A program made the translations under genes and the position numbers. Below the pieces are notes generated by a model. That model worked only from the letters and a program-made list of their open reading frames with translations. It ran no database searches and was not told the DNA's origin. Shown piece after piece: positions 45,017 through 55,410 of a stretch of 64,000 nucleotides of DNA (positions are counted from its first letter, which is position 1; each line of letters opens with the position of its first letter). Source of the stretch: Glandiceps talaboti (lineage: Eukaryota; Hemichordata; Enteropneusta; Spengelidae); NCBI RefSeq assembly GCF_964340395.1, contig NC_135565.1, positions 2,650,001 to 2,714,000 on the forward strand, given 5' to 3'.

Positions 45017-48000
45017 CTACACAGTGGTTTCACTTTGTTTGTTGTCATCAGAAAAAGACGATGACGTAGAGCTGCTCTTGGACTTGGATCGAGACGACGA
45101 GGATCCCTTACTAGCTGGTGAATCATGTTTCTTGGTTGGTACCGTCTCTGACCTCGGACTTGAATTGGCTGAACTTCGGCCACTACTCAAAGTGCTTCCA
45201 CCAGATGGAATGGACTCTTCAGATTCACTTGAGGGTGCTTTAAGCAGAAGTGATTGACGCACTACTTCTACCATCGGCTCCAATGGAGGGTCTATAAAAA
45301 ATCAAGCATGTTCAAAACTGTTTACCATGAAAAGGTAAATATACTTGTATGTATAATTAATGAAGTGCAACAACATTGCTGATTGAAAAAAGTACAATCC
45401 CCCGTTTTTTAAAGAATTCTATACTGAAAATAGTTTTACATACGATAGCACCAACCGAGAATAATTTCTTTTTCACTAACAAGTCGAAAATTGTCTACAA
45501 TGTGATTCTAACTTTACTGTATAATTGGCAACTAACTTAAAGTTTTCTAATACTTACGTGCGCCAGACTCATTTGGGCTTCGTACAATCAAAGGTTGAAC
45601 GAATTCATCCGAATCCGAACCAGAATCATCATAAGGGGGTAATTTGTCCTCAATGAGGGGTATTTCTTCTTGTTTCTCCTCCTCCTCCTCCTCCGCTGGT
45701 TCTTCTGCTGCTGTAGGTACATGTGTAACGGCTGCAGTAGCTGCTGAAGGCGGAGCACTAGTTACTACAGCTCTCTGTGCTGCAGGTTTAATTACTTGGG
45801 TATACTCAACCGGCACTGCAGCAGGTTCCTCAAATGTCGGTTGGGATTGTGTTGGTGGTGCCGCTGTAGTCATGACAATGGATTCTTGCACTACCGGTCC
45901 CAGGTCGTCTGCAGTGTCATACAGTGGTTCAGGTATATACCGGGGTGGTGGAGGGGGTTCTTGTGGGGGTTCCGGAGGAGCTTCTGATGGTGTCTCTGGG
46001 GGAGGTCTACTTGAAGTCGTTGTTATCATGGGTTCTTCTTCATCTGGATACCGATCTATTGTTGGTTGTTTTGAAGCTGTACTCGATGACGTAGTTGTCT
46101 TGGATTTACTCTTTGGTCCTTTATCTCCTAATTTATTTTTCGGACCTTTATCCGCCAATTTACCGACTGGTAATCTATAATTTAGTGTGAGAAAATATAA
46201 TTGTTGTTATCATCCACACAGAAATACGCATACTAACAAACAAACAAACAAACAAACAAACAAACAAACAAACCAACTAGGGAATGATTTCCAAATTTAA
46301 AAGGGCAAAAGGAAATGTGTCAAAATTTAATGTATTTTTGGTTACCGAAATAATTGTGAAATCTGACGAATGCCGAGAACCATGTAGAGTAGGAATATGG
46401 TTTCAAACCACTGACATTCAAAGTTTGAATCTAAGCACAGACGAACATAATTGTGGTCATGAGATGTTTTATTTCTGATCACCGTTATTATGCTGGAGTG
46501 TTACAGTGACAACACATACCATGTACAGGTTTTCTATTGTTCTACCAGTGTTACAGTGACAACACATACCATGTACAGGTTTTCTATTGTTCTACCAGTG
46601 TTACAGTGACAACACATACCATGTACAGGTTTTCTATTGTTCTACCAGTGTTACAGTGACAACACATACCATGTACAGGTTTTCTATTGTTCTACCAGTG
46701 TTACAGTGACAACACATACCATGTACAGGTTTTCTATTGTTCTACCAGTGTTACAGTGACAACACATACCATGTACAGGTTTTCTATTGTTCTACCAGTG
46801 TTACAGTGACAACACATACCATGTACAGGTTTTCTATTGTTCTACCAGTGTTACAGTGACAACACATACCATGTACAGGTTTTCTATTGTTCTACCAGTG
46901 TTACAGTGACAACACATACCATGTACAGGTTTTCTATTGTTCTACCAGTGTTACAGTGACAACACATACCATGTACAGGTTTTCTATTGTTCTACCAGTG
47001 TTATAGTTTTAAATACATTAGACAACTGTAGTGTAAATCGCTTTGATATTATTTTGTCGAGAACGGCCCATGATTGGTCAATAGACAAATAATCACCCTT
47101 CTATCAATTTGTTTCGAACCATCTCATTGGCCAGTAAACAAATACTCATTCTTCTGTTGTCTCGAATGATCTGATTTGCAAGTAAGCAAATGCTCACACT
47201 CCTCTTGTCTCGAATGGTCCGATTGGCCAGTATACCAATACTTACCTTTCTATTGTCTCGAATGGTCCGATTGGCCAATATACCAATACTTACCTTTCTA
47301 TTGTCTCGAATGGTCCGATTGGCCAATATACCAATACTTACCTTTCTATTGTCTCGAATGGTCCGATTGGCCAATAGACCAATACTCACCCTTCTATTGT
47401 CTCGAATGGTCCGATTGGCCCACCTTCCAGCATAAAATATGCTACTATGGTAATGAGTAACGCGACTTCAATAACAAGAATAGCCAATACAACAAGACAG
47501 ATATCAATGGACATTCTACCTGTCTGGATATAAGTCAAATAAGAAATAACAATTATATATAGTGATATATACAACAAAGATAGGCCGCTGTATAATCATT
47601 ATTGCGTAGAATTAACGCGTACATGTCATGTAATTCGTTTCAATTTCTGTTATATAATTCGATCATTATCTAGTCAGAATTTTGGCAACGAAATAGCATC
47701 ATTTTGTAAATTCTGCCAGTTGGAAGTAGATGATGCGGCAAGGGGTTGATTTTAGACTTAGCCTAGAAATTTATCTCTATAAAGCTTTGCCCTTTGTTTT
47801 CTCAATAACTGCATTTTTTACTATTTCTGTCGATGAAAATCTGAAATGTAAAACTTGGAGATAAATTGTATATCAATCATTGTGCACACAATAATAAATC
47901 ACTAAACACAAGAGTATTTGTATTATGTGTATATGTAATAATGTTAATATCAATTATAAACTATGATCGTAGAATTCCACCTTGCACCCTGTTGCAGTTA

Positions 48001-50055
48001 TAGGGCCAAAACTTTGAATAGACCTGCTGCATCGCGCCTCTCTCCACACAATAATAAGATGGATTTCATACGCGCTGGCGGGGTGGGGTGGGATGGGGTG
48101 GATGCGTTTTATCAGTAAAACTGTTTCTGTCATCAATGGCGTTTATCCTTTTAAAAAAAAATTATTATATAAAATCACTCCCATTTACTGAGATCAACAT
48201 GTCTTTCCATCAATTATATCACAATGAAAATATGTAATAAAGACAAGTCACCAACATAGGTGACGTCGTCTCACTCAACGCAGGAAAATCGACTATTTAG
48301 TGAAATGTGAATTAAATACATCAAACACACCATTCATAATTAATTGTACAAGGATTCCAAGTTTTATGAATGATGTACAACGAGAACACTAGATCTCTAG
48401 AACCTGTGCGCACAATTTATTTGGTTAATCTTGGGTTTGTTTGTTTGTTTATTTTTGTTAGGCGGGCTATGGAGTTTACTGAATCAATGCAACAAGACGA
48501 AAGTGCTCGTCATTTTACGACGATGAGAGAATGTCAGTTACAGCTCTACACGTGACTACGATGTCATACTTGTTTGTTGTAAATTTTTTTATAAACAGCC
48601 CTGTACTGTTAAAACAGTCCTGCACTGCTAAAACAGCCCTACACTGCTATAAACAGCCCTACACTGCTATAAACAGTCATACACTGCTATAAACAGTCCT
48701 GCACTGCTATAAACAGCCCTACACTGCTATAAACAGTCATACACCGCTATAAACAGCCCTACACTGCTATAAACAGCCCTACACTGCTATAAACAGTCAT
48801 ACACTGCTATAAACTGCCCTACACTGCTATAAACAGCCCTACACTGCTATAAACAGCCCTACACTGCTATAAACAGTCATACACTGCTATAAACTGCCCT
48901 ACACTGCTATAAACAGCCCTACACTGCTATAAACAGCCATACACTGCTATAAACAGCCCTGCACTGCTATAAACAGCCCTACACTGCTATAAACAGTCAT
49001 ACACTGCTATAAACAGCCCTACACTGCTATAAACAGCCCTGCACTGCTATAAACAGTCATACACTGCTACACGTCTTCAGTTAAAACTACAACACCAAGT
49101 GCTTTTAGACAGTCAATCTATTAAGCCAATACACGTCACCATCAAAGATTGATTTGGTCTATGGTTTTACTGTTCTTTCTGTCGACAACTTTGATTGACT
49201 TTGACCTGAATTTTATCTTCACCTTGACTTGACAACTGGATATATATTTACACTAAGGTTTATAGGTGACTATAGTACTCCATCGGTATAGAATTGTCTA
49301 TTTTTGGAAACATTTCACATTACCGTGTTAATAAATAAATCTAAAATGACGGTAACAAAGAAACTCTACAAAAGCATTTATCATGATCACATCATAACTA
49401 TATATATACTTAGCAACGCTCTACCTGGCAACGATTAGATTGATACACCTAGTGAAATTTCCACCTAGGAATTTCAACTTACCTCTGAAATACACTTGTA
49501 GTCAGTGCTGTAAGGACTTCTAAATTGTTCATTGCAATGCTCTGAATAGTATTCCTGTGTTGCAGCATACCAACCATGTGCACCAACTACAACGGCCATA
49601 ACACAAGTAGATATAGCCAGGGCAAATAGACTTTGTACCTAGAGGGATTGAAATACATGTATAGGTAGTTCTATGAAGTTAGTGTATTCTGCGATCGACT
49701 TTGGTTTATTGAGTTTGGATTTGTTGATGTGTTTAATGAAATCGACGAATTGGTTGTGAGATAACCCAATTAAAAGAAATCCACTTCAATTTAGTTCATA
49801 ATAGCACGACAGGTTGTTAAAGATCTAACCACCACCACCACCACCACCACCACCACCACCACCACCACCACATACATACATAGCCACCACCACCACCACA
49901 CATACATACATACATACATACATACATACATACATACATACATACATACATACATACATACACACATACACACATACACACATAGATACATACATACATA
50001 CATACATACATACATACATACATACACACACACGGCTACCACCACCACGTTTGTC

Positions 50056-50107
<52 letters not shown>

Positions 50108-53027
50108 GAACTATAATAATAACAACAATAACAATAATCACAATACCAAATATAAAACTGACTGAATATCACTAGAAGTGAAATATTTACCATTACTCGT
50201 TTATCTTTCATTCCTTTCATTGCACAGGCGAATATACCAGTAACAAGGAACTGAAAAAACCATTGCAGATGTTATGGCCAAAGAAAAAACCACAGTGTAT
50301 GTTATGGACAAAAAACATGGTATATGTTATGGACAAAAAACATAGTATATCTTATGGACAAACATAGTATATGTTATGGACAAAACATAGTATATGTTAT
50401 GGACAAAAATCATAGTATATGTTATGGACAAAACATATAGTATATGTTATGGACAAAAATCATAGTATATGTTATGGACAAAAAACATAGTATATGTTAT
50501 GGACAAAACATAGTATATGTTATGGACAAAACATAGTATATGTTATGGACAAAAATAGTATATGTTATGGACAAAACATAGTATATGTTATGGACAAAAC
50601 ATAGTATATGTTATGGACAAAAATCATAGTATATGTTATGGACAAAAAACATAGTATATGTTATGGACAAAACATAGTATATGTTATGGACAAAACATAG
50701 TATATGTTATGGACAAAAATAGTATATGTTATGGACAAAACATAGTATATGTTATGGACAAAACATAGTATATGTTATGGACAAAACATAGTATATGTTA
50801 TGGACAAAACATAGTATATGTTATGGCCGAAAAAAACCAGCTATGTAACAACTGCATGGTGACGTCATGTGATATATGTTGGATGTTCCAGTATACGGTT
50901 ACCAGTGTGTAATGATAGAGTTAAAGACTTCGACCGTTTGATAGTATTTTAGTATTGCTACACAATTTTAGAACCAAAACGAGACATTTTTGTCAGTTTA
51001 GAATACAATTAAAACTAACATTTGAATTCAAGTTGATGTCATTCTAACTGACCATAAACATTGGAATATGAAATTGACAATTTATTTATGACAAGTTTGT
51101 ATAAAAATAGGATCATCTCTGTTACGTCAAACAACCCAGACATAACACATACACACAGTAAGCTAAGTTAACGAGAAATATTCAAATGTTCATATTGTAC
51201 CTTTAATACACAGAAAATACTACTATGTAGTCATTTAGTTGACACAAAAACTTGTCCTCGGTTGTTAATTTATGTCAGTTCATGTTACCCCACTCAATGT
51301 GTCGTACAATGTCTTATTTCATGTCATGTTACCTCACTCAATGTGTCGTACAATGTCTTATTTCACGTCGGGTTACATCATTCAATGTGTCATGTAATGT
51401 CTCAGTTCATGTTACCTCACTCAATGTGTCATGTCATGTCTTATTTCATGTCATGTTACATCATTTAATGTGTCATGTAATGTCTTATTTTATGTTACAT
51501 CATTCAATGTGTCATTTAATGTCTTATTTCATGTTACATCATTCAATGTGTCATGTAATGTCTTATTTCATGTTACCTCACTCAATGTGTCATGTAATGT
51601 CTTATGTCAGTTCATGTTACCCCACTCAATGTGTCATACAATGTCTTATTTCACGTCGTGTTACATCTTTCAGTGTGTCATGTAATGTCTTATTTCAGTT
51701 CATGTTACACCATTCAATGTGTCATGTAATGTCTTATTTCATATTACATCCTTCAATGCGTCATGTAATGTCTTATTTCATGTTACATCATTCAATGTGT
51801 CATGTAATGTCTTATGTCAGTTCATGTTACATCATTCAATGTGTCATGTAATGTCTTTTTTCAGTTCATGTTACATCATTCAATGTGTCATGTAATGTCT
51901 TATTTCATGTTACATCATTCAATGTATCATGTAATGTCTTATTTCAGTTCATGTTTCATCATTCAATGTGTCATGTAATGTCTTATTTCATGTTACATCA
52001 TTCAATGTGTCATGTAATGTCTTATTTCAGTTCATGTTACATCATTCAATGTGTCATGTAATGTCTTATTTCATGTTACATCATTCAATGTGTCATGTAA
52101 TGTCTTTTTTCAGTTCATGTTACATCATTCAATGTGTCATGTAATGTCTTATTTCATGTTACATCATTCAATGTGTCATGTAATGTCTTATTTCATGTTA
52201 CATCATTCAATGTATCATGTAATGTCTTATTTCAGTTCATGTTTCATCATTCAATGTGTCATGTAATGTCTTATTTCATGTTACATCATTCAATGTGTCA
52301 TGTAATGTCTTATTTCAGTTCATGTTACATCATTCAATGTGTCATGTAATGTCTTATTTCATGTTACATCATTCAATGTGTCATGCAATGTCTTTTTTCA
52401 GTTCATGTTACATCATTCAATGTGTCATGTAATGTTACATCATTCAATGTGTCATGTAATGTCTTATTTCATGTTACATCATTCGATGTATCATGTAATG
52501 TCTTATTTCATGTCATATTACATCATCCAGTGTGTTATGTAATGTCTACATGTTACATCATTCAATGTGTCATGTAATGTCTTAAATCATGTTATGTTTT
52601 GTTGTCTTACATTATGTTATGTTATGTTATGCTATGTTAAGTTATGTTATGTTATGTTATTATTTTAAGTTGTTATTACAATAAAATCAATAGAGCGCCT
52701 GTATTCATTACGAGGTAAAGTTCAATTGCTGTACAATTAAATATTGAAAACTTTCGCGAACAAGTATGTTTTAAGGTTCTTCATGAAGGCATTGACTGTG
52801 GGTGTCTGTCGAAAACTCTAATGGCCCTTTGTTCCAAAGACGCAGTGTGGCATGTGAGAAAGCACGGCCACCAATTTAAGGAATTAAGTCTGTAATTGGG
52901 TTCAAACAGTAAATATTTGTCTAATTTAAAACCATTTCATGTTTAATAGTCCAATTCCTTGATTATATTACAGTTTTGATGTCACTTACCAGTCGACGAC
53001 GGTATAATAAACTGTACAACACACACT

Positions 53028-53079
<52 letters not shown>

Positions 53080-54090
53080 GTCACTGAGGGTGTTACATTT
53101 TTTATTTGGATAACAACACGTTTTTAGTGCTAAGAAATTATCTACACTAGCTTTGCAAACTTTCCTGTCATCGTTTTATAACCATAATTATGGTTTTAAC
53201 AATATCGACATATACAAATGTGTGTGAATGAATGGGTCGGCATTGCTCAGAGACAAGTCAAGGGGAAACAGGTGGACAGGTTTGTCCATGCGGAGGACGA
53301 TGAGGAGATGTCCATGGCGGAGGACGATGAGGAGGGGATGTCCATGGCGGAGGACGATGAGGAGGGGATGTCCATGGCGGAGGACGATGAGGAGGGGATG
53401 TCCATGGACAGACGACTTAAACATAAACGTTTGCGAAGTAAACAAATTAATGATCTTATCATTTACTTTTAAATTAATAGTTGGTATATGTGTTTCCATT
53501 GATACCAAATAGGTATATTTAAATACTTTGTCGGTTGCATATCAAACCATCGTACTTACTGTCACAGTGGTTTTTATATCTAAATTTATGTCGATGTTAG
53601 TATTTGGCTAGTGAATTTAAAGCATTTCATTTGAATAGTCATTGAATGGTAACAGTGGTTGGCCATATTATATGGCAACATGGTAGTTATACAATGTATT
53701 GGTAACAGTGGTTGGCCATATTATATGGCAACATGGTAGTTATACAATGTATTGGTAACAGTGGTTGGCCATACAATATGACAACACGTTAGTTATAAAA
53801 ATGTATTGGTAACAGTGGTTGGCCATATTATATGGCAACATGGTAGTTATACAATGTATTGGTAACAGTGGTTGGCCATACAATATGACAACATGGTAGT
53901 TATAAATGTATTGTATACTCACAATAGCACCTGTCCATATTGGGGTCAGTAACTGATAGCCATAACATCGGAATACCATGAAGAACACGCCGACCATTAT
54001 CGTGAGAAGAGCCAGTGACGTAAGCACCACACCCAGACCAAAGACGACACCGTATACGAACCCCTGGATAATATCCCTTGGTTTCGGCAT
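45017..54090 (-). CDS. MS4A/CD20-like four-transmembrane protein with long signalling-type tail, gene C (6 coding exons, 469 aa)
   Basis: Exons on the minus strand are 54090-53923, 50250-50191, 49638-49483, 47523-47390, 46174-45558 and 45291-45017. Intron phases are 0, 0, 0, 2, 1; all are GT/AG. TM1 about 11-40; TM2 about 51-67 over IWTGAI|FLVTGIFACAM; TM3 about 77-99; second loop with Cys111 and Cys125; TM4 about 134-158. The remaining ~300 residues are cytoplasmic by analogy: lysine-rich (KLADKGPKNKLGDKGPK), proline-rich (PPEPPQEPPPPPRYIPEP), VEYTQV at 295-300 (fits the ITIM consensus), a Glu run (334-339), KLPPYDDSGSDSDE, a Ser-rich region, and C-terminal ETTV, a class-I PDZ ligand. Typical MS4A proteins are 200-300 residues, so this tail is unusually long. 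It could couple the membrane domain to SH2- and PDZ-domain partners; this is inference. Confidence 0.75.
46231..46272. repeat. (AAAC)n microsatellite
   Basis: AAAC tetranucleotides just inside intron 4 of gene C, about 60 bp upstream of the exon-5 acceptor in transcript direction. Confidence 0.93.
46499..46998. repeat. 50-bp minisatellite, ten identical copies, intron 4 of gene C
   Basis: Ten units beginning TGTTACAGTGACAACACATA and ending TATTGTTCTACCAG follow one another without any difference I can find. An eleventh starts with a substitution (TGTTATAG) and then diverges. Confidence 0.97.
47090..47437 (-). repeat. 48-bp minisatellite built from the gene C exon-4 donor region
   Basis: Minus-strand units contain GGCCAATCGGACCATTCGAG then ACAATAGAAAG|GTAAGTATT. 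The first unit is the real end of exon 4 (GAAGG|GTGAGT, exon end 47390). Donor-like GTAAGT recurs at exact 48-bp steps (after 47342, 47294 and 47246). More decayed copies follow to about 47090. Confidence 0.92.
48590..49065. repeat. 20-bp minisatellite, intron 3 of gene C
   Basis: About 23 units of AAACAGCCCTACACTGCTAT. CCCTAC, CCCTGC and TCATAC variants alternate in recurring order. Confidence 0.96.
49066..49482. other. Intron 3 of gene C, unique sequence
   Basis: No additional exon or RNA gene seen. Confidence 0.4.
49828..50105. repeat. Compound microsatellite (CAC)n-(TACA)n-(CAA)n, intron 2 of gene C
   Basis: Three different simple repeats adjoin: CAC 49828-49870, TACA about 49905-50020, CAA 50057-50104. 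They fill most of the ~550-bp intron. Confidence 0.95.
50262..50830. repeat. ~22-bp minisatellite next to the gene C exon-2 acceptor
   Basis: About 24 units of TAGTATATGTTATGGACAAA with A-run length variation (20-25 bp). A larger internal duplication is visible: 50405-50575 repeats at about 50623-50745. The first units begin about 12 bp beyond the exon-2 acceptor, so the array abuts the polypyrimidine region of intron 1. Confidence 0.95.
50831..51260. other. Intron 1 of gene C, unique AT-rich sequence
   Basis: Nothing recognised. Confidence 0.4.
51265..52590. repeat. 39/44-bp minisatellite, intron 1 of gene C
   Basis: Units of TCTTATTTCATGTTACATCA then TTCAATGTGTCATGTAATG. A longer class has an added CAGTT before CATGTTAC. 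Short and long classes alternate, and block duplication is visible (51870-51990 resembles 52170-52290). Cys/His/Met-rich frames are artefacts. Confidence 0.97.
52591..53027. other. Intron 1 of gene C, (TTATG)n then unique sequence
   Basis: A short TTATG pentanucleotide run lies near 52613-52660. Unique sequence follows. Confidence 0.5.
53028..53076. repeat. (CA)n microsatellite
   Basis: Uninterrupted CA units in intron 1 of gene C. Confidence 0.96.
53297..53410. repeat. 30-bp minisatellite (GAGGGGATGTCCATGGCGGA)
   Basis: Four near-identical units; the first is 27 bp. A multiple of three, it yields open frames in three phases, none supported as genes. Confidence 0.93.
53640..53910. repeat. 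53-bp minisatellite beginning ~10 bp after the gene C exon-1 donor
   Basis: Five units of GGTAACAGTGGTTGGCCATA then TTATATGGCAACATGGTAGT. The unit nearest exon 1 starts within about 10 bp of the donor (ATT|GTGAGT, exon end 53923). Confidence 0.93.
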
Positions 54091-54720
54091 TTTGTGCTAG
54101 TCTACAAAGTCTTTGTTTCTACTAATAGTCGTCAAGTCACCACTTTCAAATCTGATAGTTGGTTATTAAATATGGCGGCTGATCTGATGCACTGCAAACG
54201 GTAAATTTGAAGTGGTTTGATGCAGGTAGTTAAAGTTTGACATAGGCTGGTTACTATATAACTAACCGTTAACGAGCTTCCCTTTACCTGGTCGTCACAA
54301 CATCATGGCTGCCACGATATGTTGGCCAATAAATATTTTTTTCGAAGAATATTTTTTTCAAAGCACATATAATTGATGCAAATAATTTCGATTTAAAAAT
54401 GTTGAACATTCAGTTAATTTATTAAAAAGTAGGACTACACGTGCACTACTTGAATTGTCTGTATATAGATTATAATCACTGAGTGACACGACACAATGAT
54501 TTATAGTATTGTTAGTTCGTAGCACTAAATGACCTAGGAGTTTAATGTTCATTCTAGGCTTGCTGTCGATGTTTGTCCCAGTGCATCACTTATACAATGC
54601 TATTCACAGTAACTTGTGAGTTAATATTCTATTCAATGTCATAATACAAATAATATATGTTATTGGGTATTTACAAATACTAATACTAATTTTCAAAAAG
54701 TATTAGTTTCTTTGTCTGCA
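54091..54720. other. Upstream region of gene C; no exon recognised
   Basis: A possible 5' UTR acceptor (TTTGTAG) lies about 15 bp before the ATG. No first exon or core promoter could be placed. Confidence 0.3.
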
Positions 54721-54723
54721 CAG

Positions 54724-54724
<1 letters not shown>

Positions 54725-54755
<31 letters not shown>

Positions 54756-54791
54756 TGTATGTATGTATGTATGTATGTATGTATGTATGTA

Positions 54792-54830
<39 letters not shown>

Positions 54831-54947
54831 GTCTGTCTGTATGTATGTACGTACGTACGTACGTATGTATGTGTGTGTGTGTCTGTGTGTATATGTGTGT
54901 GTGTGTTTGTGTGTGTGTCAGTCTGTCTGTGTGTGTGTCTGTCTGTG

Positions 54948-54992
<45 letters not shown>

Positions 54993-55019
54993 GCCTGCCA
55001 GCCTGCCTGCCTGCCTGCC

Positions 55020-55059
<40 letters not shown>

Positions 55060-55060
55060 A

Positions 55061-55110
<50 letters not shown>

Positions 55111-55115
55111 CTGGT
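54725..55115. repeat. (TATG)n and (CTGT)n microsatellites
   Basis: TATG 54725-54793, then CTGT with GTGT, TACG and CTGC interruptions to about 55113. Confidence 0.96.
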
Positions 55116-55410
55116 TTGTGACGATGGGCCTATAACAATATTGAAAAGCAAAGCTTACTATGGGACACAGTGAGTACAGATAGATACTGAGATTACATAA
55201 TTTAAAACTCTAACACAACTGCCTTGATTCGAACTCAGAAACTTTGAGTTGAAGAATGGTATGTGTCTCTTGTAAGTATAAATGGTTGATTTAAACTAAT
55301 TTTAAGACAATAGATATCATTTTCAAAACCGCAAATTGTGACAACACAACCGCAAGTTAAAATATCTGATTCTAAACATTTATATTTCGGTTTAATAAAA
55401 AACTTTCTCC

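Noticed and set aside
45644-46180. 178-codon plus-strand frame rich in Ser and Gly
   Set aside because: It is the antisense shadow of gene C exon 5, whose minus-strand frame has matching splice phases on both sides.
46499-46998. Possible CRISPR array (regular 50-bp period)
   Set aside because: The whole 50 bp is identical in each unit, so there are no variable spacers.
51252-52577. 199-codon and shorter Cys/His/Met-rich frames
   Set aside because: Translation of the 39/44-bp array inside gene C intron 1, with the same motif in several frames.
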